NCBI GenBank assembly: GCA_025201705.1
Contig: MU616587.1
Location: 31,929 to 95,928, forward strand
Reading direction: 5' to 3'
DNA: 64,000 nucleotides
From: Dissophora ornata
Taxonomy: Eukaryota > Mortierellomycota > Mortierellomycetes > Mortierellales > Mortierellaceae
The number at the start of each line of letters is the position of its first letter. Within the stretch, counting starts at the first letter, position 1. This document shows, in pieces, positions 32,995-45,516 of the stretch. The notes beneath the pieces are model-generated. The model was not told the DNA's origin. It was given only the letters and a program-made list of their open reading frames with translations, and did not search any database. The translations under genes were made by a program, and so were the position numbers.

Positions 32995-35983
32995 CTAGCT
33001 CCAAGCTATCGCCTCATGGTGTTCCTGACCGTGCTGGTATAGTGGCGCGCCCTGAGACCCGCCATGGTTTGCATACTGAGGAATAGAGCCTGCGCTTCTA
33101 TACTGGCTGGTCTCGTATGGGCCGTGGTAGAGGCCGTTCTCCGGCAAAGATGGTGGGTGTCTATCCACCCCTGCCGACTCATGGACTGGATAGCCAAATG
33201 AGGAGGATACTGATGACGCTGATGTTGATGAGGGAGTTGGCTCTGGGCAATTACTAGGGTCGTTCAAAGGATGTGTAAACGAGCCCGAATAGGGGAAATA
33301 TCCCTCCTGCGCCTCAGACTTGACAAAGGGGTGATCTGGGAACGAACTAGCTACAGCTCCATGACCAACAGGTAGAGAATGACTGTTGCGAGGAAAGGTT
33401 TGATGTGCTGTTGCAGGTTTTGGATGACCCGATGGCGAGCCGTTGTAACCTTGGTAATAGGCATTCGATGCGTCCTCGTCCTCGCAGTTATTCTCTAGTG
33501 GAGGCTCTAGTTGGCTGTCAAAAGGATGTCTTGAATTGACGCCTGTCGATCCCATCATAAGCCGTGGCGTAATAGACCCAAAGCTGGGCTGTCTTTGTGC
33601 AAAGTACGATGGATGGGCATGTTCTTGAGGCGAGTTCTGGCCTTGGTACTGCTGCATTGAGGGGTACGCCGTGGCGGGCGATGAGAAGGCTGAGCCATCA
33701 TACGTGGAGGATGGCGAAGACATGGACGAAGCGTCAGTCCAGCCCTGATGAGAGGGATACTGGTATAACGTTGGTCCTGCTGTGGGGCTGTATTCGTTAG
33801 CTACTCCAGGCGACATTGGAGAGAGCTGCCCACCATCTGTCAGACCTAGTCCAAGGGAACTCACATCGACGCTCATACCGGCGCCAGCGCTGATGCTGTG
33901 ACTTCGACTATGAGGTCCTGTATAATGGACGTGATATGGGTGAGCGCTGTGCTGGCTGATGTTGGAAAGACGTCTCTCGCTGTTGAAGGAGGGACCTGGG
34001 GAAGTCATCATGTCTCGTTCGGGGGTATCGACGTAATGTCCTGGACTCCTTCCTCGCACAACCAGCGAGTCCGACTGTGAGGAAGCAACGCAGAACACCT
34101 GACCATCTTCCGTGTGCGCATACAAGTCTACCATAAGAATATAAAACTGTTGTGCTGCGCGGCGTTTACCGTTGTTGGCCGTCGCCGTCTTGAACTGGAC
34201 GCGTTCAAAGGTTACTACGCTCTGATTTGTGCTTGTTCCTGTTAACGTCAAGGCCCCTCCTCCGCGGACAGACCGGAGGCCAGGCACAATTTGCGGTCCT
34301 TTGTCGCGTTTGGGAGTGTGTTGAATAAGATCAATCTTCTTGTCCGTGCTGGCAATTTTAGAGGTGATGCAGATGGAGAAATTTGTCACGACAAGCAGCC
34401 TAGATGTTGTGGTACCCGACCCTCCATGATCGTTCAGTCGAAGTCCATCCAACGATCCTATCATGGCATTCGTGTCGCGAGGAGAGTTCAATTCACCACG
34501 GGGATTTGTATCAGACCCAGCACCAGAGCCAGGTGCAGAGTCTTTCAGCTCGATGAGGCAGGGCACCTCCGATTCCTGAGAGTGATCAAAGCCCAGGATG
34601 CTGAACGCAGTGCTGACCTGAAAGTAATTTCGACGATAGCACGTCCATATCTTGTTTGCTGTGAAGAATCCGCGATCAATTCTGGCCATCACCCTCAGCT
34701 TATACCTACAAAGCAGTGGAAAATAGTATGTTGATAGTTAAGAACGCGATGGCACTAACGGCATCAGTGCTGTCAACCAAGCTCAAGCTTCAGAATTCTC
34801 ACATACGACTGAGTCTGGCTCATATTAAATAAATTATGAAACTGTTTCGTGTTAGAAAAGTAAGGGCCGTCTTCGACCATGGCCAAGGATCCAGCTCGGC
34901 GTGCTCGGACGACTGTATTGGGAAGCGTGGAGCCAGCGATTGAATTACGGTGGTGAATGATGGGACCATCTGAAGTCGACCTAAAGCAGATATGGTGTAC
35001 CATCAACTGTTCAGTCTGGCCAGTACGATTGACTGGCGATTGCGATGCTAGCATCAAAATTTACGCGTGGCCTACATGTAGGGCTGAAAGACAGACGACG
35101 GGTCATTATCGGCTCTGCTGGAACCCTGTGGAAACACTGGAAGACTGTACCGGTGAGCCGGTCCGTCGTGGTCGGCCCTGTCGTCGAGAAAGTGTGTAAA
35201 AATCGGGCGGAGGTGTTAGTTACAAAGCCATATGATCGGAATAAGGAATGGAGGAGCGATCTCAGACTAAAGTAAAGGGCATAATGAATACCTCGGAAAC
35301 ATCGGATGACTGTGTTCCAAGGGTTGGTATCCGGGGTCATAGCGGGTGTGCATGCCGAGACCCTGGGGATTCTGCTCATGATGCAGGTCCGTCCTGGTAG
35401 CAGGGATAAGAAGGAGTGAGTTAGTGGTCTGGCGTATATCGTAAACGGGATGCATGATGGCGCGAGCAATAAGGAAATAAGCAAGCGAGATTAAAGCTGT
35501 GCCGTGCCAATTTCATGTACTCGGAATATACATGGAATATCAACATTATGCACACATGCAAGCCATACTCTCTGGAATCATATGCAATTACAGAACTCAT
35601 GTAGAAAGCCGGGTCGGCGCTCAGAGTCGACAAACTTACGAGGAAGCAAGACCTGACAGTCCTGTGAAGGCTGTTTGAGACCGGGAGACTGGCTCCATGA
35701 AAGACTGCCCCGGATGCAAAGGATGCGGAGGGTGCAGGGGATGCACGGACCCCAGTGGATGGAAGGCTTGGGGGTGACCGTGGGTTGAGGGTAGATGAGA
35801 GGTCGACATGGTATGCAAGTCTTGGGACTCGTGATAGCCGAGCGAATGCTCCGGCTCTGCCTTTGTGCGTGGGTCTGGCCCAGATTCAGGAACATGAGGA
35901 CCCATTTCCAGACTGCGAACCGCCGTGACTCCTGCTGGCGAAGACGTGGAGGAGGAAGGAGGGGAAGTTGAAGACAACGTCAT
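32995..35983 (-). CDS. NDT80/PhoG-type transcription factor
   Basis: DNA-binding regulator of the NDT80/VIB-1 family (meiosis, nutrient and cell-death responses in other fungi). complement(join(32995..34698,34803..34980,35292..35393,35640..35983)), at least 775 aa, phases closed. The DNA-binding core starts at ARIDRGFF and WTCYRRNYFQVSTAFS, continues with ELKDS, FSICITSKIASTDKKIDLIQ and HTPKRDKGPQIVPGL, and contains the near-invariant VTFERVQFKTATANNGKRRA plus AQQFYILMVDLYA. SLVVRGRSPGHY closes it. The N-terminus is Ser/Pro/His-rich, and the C-terminus is a Ser/Pro/Gln/Tyr-rich probable activation region of about 350 residues. The frame upstream of the ATG at 35983 stays open back to a CAG at about 36015, so one more 5' exon is possible. 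Confidence 0.86.
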
Positions 35984-37774
35984 TCGAGCGTTGGCACCGT
36001 TTCCTGTTGGTTCAAAAGGCGCAGATATGCAAGGTGATGGAATGTCTACGATACGGACTCGATATCAAAGTATCAAGTAGCGCGTCTGGAAATGTTGCAA
36101 AACACGGGTCCCAGGTGGTGTCCAAGAGATAGTGGCGACCGATGCGATGAAAAAATATGTATGAAAGCACAGCACAAGTAAGAAGAAAATAGGTCGCTGC
36201 TCATCGAAAGCGGATGAGAATGGGCAGAAAAGAGATGATGAGAAATGACAGAGCGAACGAGAGACAGAGAGAGAGCAGTGTTGGATGTGGTTGGCTCGGC
36301 TTTGGTGTCAAGTGCGATGAGAACTGGACCGATGGAAGGTTGGGTGGGTCGTCACTGGCGGCTGATGGGAATGGGGGCGAACAACGGCAATAGCCAAGAG
36401 GAGGAGAGCCAGTGGGAAGAGAAGAAGAAAGGGGAGAAAAGTGGGCGACATGAGGATATCGCATGTCGACAGGACCAGCGCTGTGCCGTGGGTGTGTGTG
36501 CTCCATGGTAAATAACAATGCTCTGTTTTTCTGCAAGAGCGTATTCCACCTTCCTTCTCTCTCTCCTCGCTTTGCGCCTTGTCCTGTGCCCGCTTGGGTT
36601 GCAGATACCTCTGGGGACCGCCAGCAACGTGAGGACAAGGGCCAACAGGCAAAGGTCGGAGGTTGGACCAGATGGGTTCAATCGCGAAAGGACAATCGAG
36701 AGCTGTTAAGGTTTCTGGTGCTCTCAATAATCAATCGATTTCGCAACCAGTTTTGCGTCCGGTGCAGCCGACACACCTGCCCCTCTCGCCTCTTGCGATC
36801 GACATTCTGTGGCCACCCAAGGGCTTTTGGACGTGTACTGTGTTCCTGAAGAGGCGAGCGTTATTTTATGCCCACCTTTTTTTTTTTCATCCGTCGTTTA
36901 CTGTCATCCGTCGAAAACACCTCAACCCCACAACGAACAATAAAAGCCAGAGGTATGGCTCTAAAAGTAAAAGAGTGAGCATCAGGTGAAAATCCTTCAA
37001 ACTTCTCTGGCAAAATGATATCTAATACACCTTGACGTGCCAGGACGAGCGCTCGTTTATTACAGGGGAAAGAAAATGTTTCTTGGGAAGTTGAGAGCAA
37101 CTGTGATGAGCAATTAGGACGAACATGGCAAGAGGGTCATTATTATTTTCATATTCATGGACTGCGGTGTTAGTGCATATGTTGTGTTTTCGCCGCTAAT
37201 GCATGAGGCTGGTTGCAAAGCCTCTCTTAGAGCTCCTTGTCCACCTCGTCCTCTTGACTCTGGACGCCATTCTTGGGCTTACTCTCTCGGCCTTCCGCCG
37301 GTGAATCCTTTGCGCAGACGTCGCCATGGTGTTAGCTGACGCTCGCCAAGACAAATTTCAGATGGCTGACCAGCAATACTTTTCGTATCGTCGGCCATTG
37401 CGCACTCTACGTGGGAGTAACAGACGTCGACTAGCTCTGACAATCGCAGCACATCGTCGCCCAAGCCTCGTGGATGTAGAACGCAGTCTCTCGAAAAGCG
37501 GGGTTCGAGTCGAGGGACGACTCTGAGTCAAAAAGAGTAACACTATACATTTCGATGCCTCAGGGGAGAATGTGGTCAAAGAGTGGTGGGCGTTTCAGAG
37601 TTTGCTGGGTAGATAAGGTCCCATCGTGTTTGTGCACGACAATCCAACAACGGACTACCTACACCAACTCCGCTGCAAACTTATGCGTTCTCGGCGGACT
37701 ATATTTTCTCAGAAGACCCTGATCTCTTGTTCTCTCTCTCATCACCATCAGAATCAAGATCGAGACCCCACACC
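35984..37774. other. Long divergent intergenic, NDT80-type and acetyltransferase genes
   Basis: A 1.8-kb region between divergent starts, unusually long for this window. It carries GA-rich (plus strand) sequence at 36240-36460, a possible long 5' UTR of the NDT80-type gene, and a 10-nt T run at about 36878. Overlapping open frames on both strands (36201-36849) are probably due to the biased composition. No family motif found. Confidence 0.45.
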
Positions 37775-38473
37775 ATGGCAGAGATTACCAGCACAGGACC
37801 CCAGTACTCGATTCGGGCTGCAACTGAGGCAGACGCTCCTCATATCAACGGCATTGTCAACTACGAGATTGGCGTTTCCGTGAGCAACTTCAACTACGGC
37901 CCACGCTCAGAGGAGGATGGACTGTCTTGGTTCAGGAGTACGATCGCTGGGGGATACCCAATTCTGGTCGCCACCACTCTCGTCGACGGCAATGAGGAGG
38001 TGGCTGGATACTCCTCCCTTGGAAGCTTCAGACAAAAGGACGGTTATCGCTTGTACGTTCACCAGGTGGAAGTGCCAACATGAGATGTGTGTGATAAGCT
38101 GGGCATCGTCTTACTTGCTTATTTACTTTTTAGCACCGCCGAATATTCCCTGTATATTCACCATGAGCACCGCAAACGTGGTCTCGGACGAGCTTTGCTG
38201 AGAGATATCCTGGTTGAGGCGAAGAAGTGTAACTTCCATGCCATTATTGGTAAGTTCACAAACGGACCATGTGGAAGCGAACGACCTGTATGTCATCACA
38301 TGATCTGACCATTGTTGGCTACATTCTGCCATATAGGGAGCATCAGCGAGGGCAACGAGGCAAGTCTTCGCCTCGCTGCCGAATTTGGATTCAGAGTGGT
38401 TGGCACTCTGAAGCAGAACGGATACAAGTTTGATCGATGGATCGACAACACCTTTGTGGAACTGCTCCTTTGA
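37775..38473 (+). CDS. GNAT N-acetyltransferase, phosphinothricin acetyltransferase-like
   Basis: Predicted acetyl-CoA-dependent N-acetyltransferase of the PAT/bar-like group; substrate unknown, commonly an amino-acid analogue. join(37775..38052,38134..38249,38337..38473), 176 aa, the usual length, phases closed. It begins YSIRAATEADAPHINGIVNY, as in PAT proteins (I-R-x-A---DA--I--I-N). Motif A, binding acetyl-CoA, is SLYIHHEHRKRGLGRALLRD (R-x-x-G-x-G). Motif B includes NEASLRLAAEFGFRVVGTLK and a final aromatic KFDRW segment. Orphan by context: divergent from the NDT80-type gene and followed 150 bp later by the AIFM1 gene. Resistance to phosphinothricin should not be assumed. Confidence 0.85.
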
Positions 38474-38622
38474 AAAAAAGGCACAAAGTTTGTAAATGCA
38501 TGTCACAGTGACTTGCAGAGGAAATCGAACACGTTCTGTGCATATAAAAAACATATTTAGAGGACTTCCGATCAAATAAATCAAAATCATAATTCGATCC
38601 CAATTACAACCACCTCCGCAGA

Positions 38623-41155
38623 ATGAACTCGCACGCATTCAGGGCCGCCATCCGATCAACTGCGCAACTTCGTTGCCAGCGCCGTGTCATTACTCCCAGC
38701 ACCGCTACTCCTCGACAGGCCCTGTTCTCGCTTCGTCAGACCGCTCGCTCCTATGCCTCGACCCCTGCCCACGGAACAGGCCATACTGGCGCTGCTCACC
38801 ATACCGACTCGGACGCCGCCTGGGTGGTAAGTGCCGGAACACCTTCCTTCCCGAGGATATATCTCCAATGCATTACAATGTCCTTTAAAAGTCGTGACAA
38901 GATCGGGTTCTTATTATTATTCCTATTCTTTATGCACTAGATCGGCTCGTTGCTTGTGTTTGGTCCCCTGGTATGAATGCGTATCGTGGTCATCAGAAGA
39001 GATGCTTGGCCATGACCGAGGCTTTCCTTGCAGTCATCGGCGTTGTTTAGTAAACTGTGGCTCACCATGATTCTTTATAGATTTACAAATTGACAGCTCC
39101 TCCTCCACGAAAGAAGGCTGATGTTGATCATACTCATCACAGCGGGTCCAAGCAAAGCAAACATAATGAGGGCGAGGATGAAGCAGAGGAGAAGGAGCAG
39201 CATGACGATGGCTCTTCGTCCGCCGCTTCCCATAAGCGCGAGAAGGATTTCTATCCATACATCCTCATCGGTATGTGCATGGCATTTCGAGGAAATGTAT
39301 GGGGATAAAGCCAGACCGTCAGCGCTTCCAATGTAGGGACTAACCAAAATATGGATCACAATCGCCGATATTGTGTTCTAATATATGCTTATAGGTGCTG
39401 GAACTGCCTCGTTCGCAGCCATGGAGGCTATCCGTGAGAAAGATCCTTCTGCCACGGTACGTTGACGGATTTATACCTGGACGTCGAGATGTCCCACCAT
39501 ACTAACATAATTGGCGGGACTGTGGCCTCTTCCAACTCACTAGATTTTGATCATCGGCAACGAAGATATTGGACCTTACATGCGACCCCCATTGTCGAAA
39601 GAAATGTGGTTTAACAAGTCCGAGGAAACTACCGACAAGCTTTCATTTAAGGACTGGCAGGGCAATGAACGCAAGTACGGCAAACAAGAAAATGAGAGCT
39701 CTTTGCATGTCCCTGGAGGTGCGCTCTTTTTATCTCAAGTGCTCACGAGTTCACGATGCCTTCTCTCGGCTATTTGCTTATAGTATTGTGCTGCAAGGAA
39801 AAGAAAAGATCGAATTGTTGAGCCAAGAGGCTCTTGACACTATTGAATCTGTGGACAGTGGCGTCAAGGTCTTGACGGGTGCTATTGTCTCAGATCTCAA
39901 TGTTGCGGAGCAAACAATCACCCTGAACAGCGGCAAGACCCTCAAATATGGCAAGGTTCTTTTGGCGACAGGAGGTGTCCCAAAGACTCTGCCTGTCCTC
40001 AAGGGCGCTGGAGAGGACAAGGTGACGACTTTCCGTTCCGTTCAGGACTTTAAAAAGTTGCATGCCTTGATCAAGTCCACCGATAAGAAGATTGTTATTA
40101 TCGGAGGTGGCTTCTTGGGAAGTGAACTGGCTGTCGCCGTCTCTCACTACGGTATGTCTAATTCTGACTTGATATTCTTGTAGTTGAATGAAATTCAATC
40201 TTTTTGCTGAAAAGACTGCTCACCCATGGTAATGCAATTACGCGTGGAGAATCAACTAGGCAAGGAAAAGAATGTTAGTGTCACCCAGATCTTCCCTGAG
40301 GACGGAAATATGGGCCTGGTCTTCCCTCGCTACCTTTCCAAGTGGACAACTTCGCAGGTCGAGCAAGAGGGTGTCGTTGTTAAATCCAACTCCCGTGTTG
40401 CCTCGACAAAGGCTGTGGGTGATCAGGTCGAGTTGACACTCGAGAGCGGTGAAAAGATCGTTGCAGATCATGTTGTCGTGGCTGTAGGTATTGAGGCCAA
40501 CGTCGAGCTCGCAAAGAAGGCTGGACTCGAGTTGGACGAAACCCGCGGAGGCGTTGTTGTCAACGCTGAGCTCCAGGCTCGACACAATGTTTACTGTGCT
40601 GGAGACATGACTTCTTTCCACGATGTGACTCTTGGTCGTCGTCGCGTTGAGCATTACGACAATGCCATCTTGGGTGGTCGTGTAGCGGGGCAGAACATGG
40701 CCTCTGACAACTTGCACAAGCCGTACAAACACCAGTCCATGTTTTGGTCGGACCTTGGACCCCACATCGGGTACGAGGCTGTTGGTATCCTTGATTCGAA
40801 ACTGTCGACTGTTTCAATCTGGACAAAGAAGCCCACAGTCGTAGCTGGTACGGAGGATGCTGAGGAATCAAAATCTGAGGCCGTTGCCGCCTCATCATCT
40901 GCGTCCTCGTCTGAAAAGGAGGGAAAGCGCGAGAGAGCAACTGCAACTCCATTGCCAGCGGAAGGCGTGAAGGTTGAAGACAAGGAGAAGTACAACAAGG
41001 GCTTGGTCCTCTACTTGAAGGATAAGAGGATTGTTGGACTCTTGATGTGGAACAACTTTGGCAAGGTAGAGGACGCCCGTAAAATCCTAGGACAGGTTTA
41101 CGACACTGAGAAAGTAGAGACACTCGTGAAGCCATTTGGAATTCATGAGGAGTAG
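38623..41155 (+). CDS. Apoptosis-inducing factor 1-type mitochondrial oxidoreductase
   Basis: NAD(H)/FAD flavoprotein of the mitochondrial intermembrane space; AIFM1 supports respiratory-chain biogenesis and, when released, cell death. join(38623..38826,38941..38970,39081..39270,39395..39456,39544..39674,39784..40151,40260..41155), 626 aa, phases closed. The basic presequence (RSTAQLRCQRRV, QTARSYAS) is followed by an inner-membrane anchor (WVIGSLLVFGPLIYKL, partly from a 30-nt exon). FAD site: GAGTASFAAMEAI with PYMRPPLSKEMW. Next LATGG, then the NAD site KIVIIGGGFLGSELA, and YCAGDMTSF. WSDLGPHIGYEAVGILD and the C-terminal LVLYLKDKRIVGLLMWN to a final GIHEE form the AIF_C dimerisation domain that separates AIFM1 from AMID/Aif1p types. 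The donor at 39675 was chosen over a later one because it closes the phase. Confidence 0.88.
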
Positions 41156-41187
41156 ATTGCGAATATCCGATCGCTTTTCTACAATTA

Positions 41188-41207
41188 AAAAAAAAAAAAA
41201 AAAAAAG
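41188..41207 (+). repeat. Poly(A) tract after AIFM1 stop
   Basis: About 19 A residues just after the stop codon of the AIFM1-type gene, in its 3' UTR; a CT dinucleotide run follows at about 41346-41363. Confidence 0.7.
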
Positions 41208-41389
41208 GACTAGTCCTTGAGTATTAGACTTTCCTGGCCATGTACGCCTTGTATACGTGCTTCGAATATTTTGACCATCGCCAGATGTAGTTTCATCCCG
41301 AGCATTTTTCTTGTTTTATTTATGCATGCGTAAAGCAAGAAGTATCTCTCTCTCTCTCTCTCATTTCTGCCTCGCTAATTTGGCCGCCT

Positions 41390-42839
41390 CTAATAGCGAT
41401 CTTCATAAAAGTTGGCCTGGCCATATTGTCCAGCGGCTGGTGAACCTCCATTAAAGCCGAAGCCACTGCCAGGTGGTCCTTGATGATGCTGCTGACCGTA
41501 CAAGCCGCCGCCAGCCATCTCATCCTCACCGAGCAGCTCTTTGACCTCCCAAACATTCTGCTTGGATCCCACGGAGAACTCGAGATCCTCCTTGGTGATC
41601 GAGTCCCAGTACTTGTACACCATCATCACACTCAGCAGTGTTGCGATCGTGCCAAAGAACAGTCCATCGATATAATGCTTGGCAAAGTTGCAGATATCGA
41701 GAGAGAACACGTAGAGGATCACCTGTCCTGTTGCAAAAAATGCAATGCCAAAAACAATATCACCCAATGGCCAACGGTCATCCAAAGTGTTCACCACCAG
41801 CACAATTTGAAGGATCACATAGATCAGCAGAGCCGCTCCGTTAAAGATAAAGAAGACAACCCACAGGGCGACAGGATGCAGGGGATCGAATGGTCCCAGC
41901 GTCTGGAATGTGGCGATCGATAGAAAAGTCACTGCAGCAAAAACTACAAACGACGAGATGCGGATCGACTGCAGCGGGAACAAAAGCGCGAAAAAAGGTG
42001 TTTTGTTAGTCAGCGCCTTTCCCTTTCGAATGATAAAAGACCTTAAGCGCAACGGTAGATATCTTACCCAGAGTGAGAGGGGTGTTCCATCCTCAGCAAA
42101 TTGAAATCCAACGAATCCGTTCAAAAGCAGGCACCAGAAGGTAGCCGATATGAGTCCCAGATGAACTCCAGTGAAATACTAAATGAAGTCGCATAGAGCA
42201 CATACGTGAGAATTAGAGCGGGATGCCGAATCCATTTCAACGAACGGTAGCGTTGCCCAGTGTTCGACCGCGAAAATCTTTTCGCAACTGCTCTTAGGTC
42301 AGGTCTTTCGCTTACAGGATAAAGGTTGGTTGATGTTGGGATGATTCCTGAAATGAGGAGCAGATCCATGACGGTCACGAGCATGTACAGATAAAAGAAC
42401 ATGATGATCTCCTTGCGGCCTAAAAGTCATGCCACAGTGTCAGTATCTACGTATGTCAATAGTTAATGACGATACAAGGATCTATCATGTTCTTACCAAC
42501 AGCAGTGTATTTTGATCGAATATGATAAATCATGATTGCCGTCATGACCAAGGCAATAATATGGATGATAAGCGTTGCTATTGATTTCCACAGTTGGGAA
42601 CCAGGAAAGCTGTGAGTTCTTCAAGACATGATATGCGATGCAACAACGCGACGGTGATGTAAGGGAGGCTTACAAGGCTGAAAGATCAGGGTGTCGACGA
42701 GCTTCACATTGCGCGAGTAGCAGAGGGGCTCGATACCGTCTGCATCACCGACAAGTGGGCATAGCGTGAGCGAGACTCTTGAACATATATAGTTGAAGTT
42801 GCCGAAAGCAAAATCAAGATTCAGCGTGGTCGTCGACAT
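41390..42839 (-). CDS. CHS7: Chitin synthase export chaperone CHS7
   Basis: ER membrane chaperone needed for exit of class IV-type chitin synthase (Chs3) from the ER. complement(join(41390..41968,42068..42178,42316..42419,42497..42577,42674..42839)), 346 aa, phases closed. N-terminus [20 protein letters not shown] and [15 protein letters not shown] match the family start. Then [20 protein letters not shown] with [47 protein letters not shown] and [26 protein letters not shown] and [20 protein letters not shown]: an almost continuous match to CHS7. About seven hydrophobic segments. The cytosolic tail is glycine-rich. The acceptor ending at 42578 was chosen because it alone keeps phase and the [13 protein letters not shown] block. 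Confidence 0.93.
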
Positions 42840-43661
42840 GGCGTTTGCTTGTAATTTGATCCAGACTTATTGGTGACACAGGAAGGTATAAATGACGATG
42901 GATTCTAATGAAATTCAAAGACAGAAAGGCGATAGTTTAGGCACCATGACTTTAAAACTTATTCTTCGCTGCTCCCATATCTTTAATTGCCAAGGTGTGC
43001 AACGTGCAATTCCGTGTCGGGTCTAGAGGGTATATGATGCGACCTAGGCTGCCAGCGGTGTATATCCTTGGGAGATTAAATATTTATCTGAACAGAGGAA
43101 TGGTGGTTGGATAACAGACGGAAGAGAAAGGGAGTGCGGTGGTGCAGATGGTGCAGATGGTGCTCTTTGGTTTGGCTGTGTCAAGCTGCAGTCAAGCTGC
43201 CGTAGGAATTGGGCGTATTCGATAGACACCATCGATGGATGGATACGTAAATCGAAATGCAGGCGCCATCGATATGGGTGCGATCTGGAAGAGCATGAGT
43301 CAGAATGTCGGCGGAGGATGGAATGAGAATCATGGAAATGAAGCTCGTTTGAGCGTGCGGAGGAGGGGAACGGGATGGCAAAGGGGGAGGACAGGCCCGT
43401 TAGGTTCGGGATGTGCTAGACCTGGAAAGAGCCGGGTTAGGCTTGATATCCAGTGCACTCACCAGCAGTGAATGCTCGGTACGGGTCTGTACTTTAAAAA
43501 TGAATGTCAAAGAGAAAGGAACGCAGATGCAATGGTTCTGCGATGGCAACGAAATGGTGCAGTAATGGTTGCAGAAACAAGGGGCACAAACAAACACTCG
43601 GAATGATAAAAATAAACGAATAAACGATGAAATGTATTTTTAGGCTTGACGCTTGACTGCT
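42840..43661. other. Intergenic, CHS7 promoter and RMT2 3' flank
   Basis: Both flanking genes are on the minus strand, so this holds the CHS7 promoter. A short imperfect TGGTGCAGA repeat lies near 43137-43163. No coding signal. Confidence 0.45.
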
Positions 43662-44953
43662 TCAGAATCCGTCAAGGCGACAGACTGGGAGATAGTACTT
43701 GTCCAGGGTCCAGTATGCACGCTTGACGCCGTTCCACTCCTCCTCCTTCAGTCCAACCTCCATCTCCTCATATTCAACCGTGAAGCCCATGTCGCTTAGC
43801 TCTAGCTCCGAGATTCTATTGTAGACGGCGTGGAAGAATTCGTTGGTGGCACCAAGACCGTTGAAGAAAGAATATATGCCGCCCTCTTCCAAATGGTTGG
43901 GCACAATTTCGTGGAAGGCTCTAAGATCTTCGTAGAACTCTCCAAACGTGTCGAAAAAAATGCCGTCATACACCTCAAGCTGATCCAGTACATCCTGCCA
44001 TCGTCCGAACAAGATCTTGACGCCAGGTTTTTTGTCCCAGCCCATTTTAAGCATATGGGCATAGACATCCGGATGCGCCTCTATAATGGTATGTTGTGAA
44101 GGCGACCGTTTCTGGAGCTCCTTGTCGACCAATCCCAGCCCGAATCCAACATTGAGAACACGGAGACCTTCCTCGGGACAGATCACCTCGGCATGCCGAA
44201 CCATTAATGGCAATTCCCAGCCCATCATCACTCCGTTCTTTTCGCTATCCAGCAGTCGATCGCCGTCCTCTGTGTACTCAAGTGGCTGCGCCAGGTACGA
44301 GGCATTAGGTACCTCTGAGAGCGCTTCTACCTTTTGCCCCTGTGTCGATGGCTCATCCGCCAATGAAGGTACCTCTTCTCCTGCATCCTTACTTGTTTCT
44401 GTCTGATCATTATCGTCTTCGTCGCTGCCCTCCTGATGTGCCTCCAGCAGCTCAAGTTTGAGTCTACGCTGCATAAGACCCATCAAGAGTTCAGCGCGAA
44501 CACCCTCTTCTAACAAAAACTCGTATATCTCTGGCTGGTTGAATGATTTGGCGTAATCTCCGACAGACTTGAAGTCATCATCGACTAGGTTCCACGGATG
44601 TCCATAGCTCAACAACAGTCTAACGATCGGGAGGCTGCCAATCATAGCAGCGAAATGCAGCATTGTCCTTCCATGAGCGGCGCGACCACTATTTGGAAGG
44701 ATGGTGAAGAATGGCATCCAAGAGAGTTAATATTTTAAAAAGAGCTTTTTCACCACGTTTCTGGGGTATGTGCACAGCAGAGCCTTCCCCCTTCTCACCT
44801 ATGGTTGGCACCGTCCTTGAGCAACCTTTCGACGTTTTCAACATTGCCGTCAGCAACAGCCTGCATCAGCTCCTGGCTTTTGGCGATTTCCTCTTGCGAG
44901 GCATCAATGACCTCCTCTGTTTTGATCAAGTTGCTCTCTGGAATCTGCATCAT
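43662..44953 (-). CDS. RMT2: Protein arginine N5-methyltransferase Rmt2 (ankyrin + SAM-dependent)
   Basis: Methylates the delta nitrogen of arginine; in yeast the target is ribosomal protein uL11. complement(join(43662..44688,44799..44953)), 393 aa, phases closed. The N-terminal part has ankyrin-type repeats (ELMQAVADGNVENVERLLKD, then GRTMLHFAAMIGSLPIVRLL). The methyltransferase half has motif I RVLNVGFGLGLVDKELQ, the post-I acidic residue in HTIIEAHPDVYAHM, GRWQDVLDQL, and YDGIFFDTFGEFYEDL, with FEYE/EEMEV-type strands near the C-terminus. This FGLGLVD / IIEAHPD / FDTFGE combination is shared with GAMT-like enzymes and typical of Rmt2. Start: two adjacent ATGs at 44951-44953 and 44948-44950. 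Divergent from the small gene at 45517. Confidence 0.9.
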
Positions 44954-45516
44954 AAAATAGATGGTCCGTTGTTTATTTTTGTGGGGATTAGATTTATTTT
45001 GACGAGCAAGGAGTGGCGCAGCTGGATATTAGACTGCATTAATGGGCTCCATCGCCAGTTGTAGTGGTCGGGTTGATACCGAGGATGCCTCACATTGAAG
45101 TCTAGCATGATCGATCGCATTTTGATAATTTGATATCGTGAAAACAAGTCGGCACTTTCATAAAACGGTTGCTACAATAGAAGGTGCGCGTCGCTGGCGA
45201 TTGTTGCGTCGATTGGATTGGCATGTAGACCCCTCTGTCGCAGAAGACTCATCGCTATCGAAGCCATGAGCATGCCCTCCAGATTTTCTCTCGAGACCGC
45301 CTTCTCTTTCTCTGACCATGACCAGAGCTTTGACATGGGCTAGAAAAGGGCTTCCCTAGTCGCAACTTCATTGTCGAATATGTAAAGAGACATTCAAGCA
45401 TCGTGCTCGATCGTTCAATCTGGTGCGGTTCGTACGACACTATTTTGAACAAGATTTCACATCACTCACAGATTTGCATCCATCCTCCATCCTCCATCCC
45501 CTCGAGAAATCACACA
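44954..45516. promoter_or_regulatory. Divergent promoter region, RMT2 / small unknown gene
   Basis: A 563-bp region between two opposite start codons. No specific sites claimed; a CATCCTCCATCCTCCATCC direct repeat precedes the plus-strand ATG. Confidence 0.4.

Noticed and set aside
36201..36849. Overlapping long frames on both strands upstream of the NDT80-type gene
   Set aside because: GA/CT-biased composition opens all frames; none shows a motif, and the region is better read as promoter and leader.
39674..39783. Longer AIFM1 exon running to 39718
   Set aside because: Its donor does not close phase with the acceptor at 39783, and the added residues do not match AIFM1, while the donor at 39675 satisfies both.
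41480..41923. 147-codon plus-strand frame
   Set aside because: Antisense shadow of the CHS7 last exon, which has a near-continuous family match.
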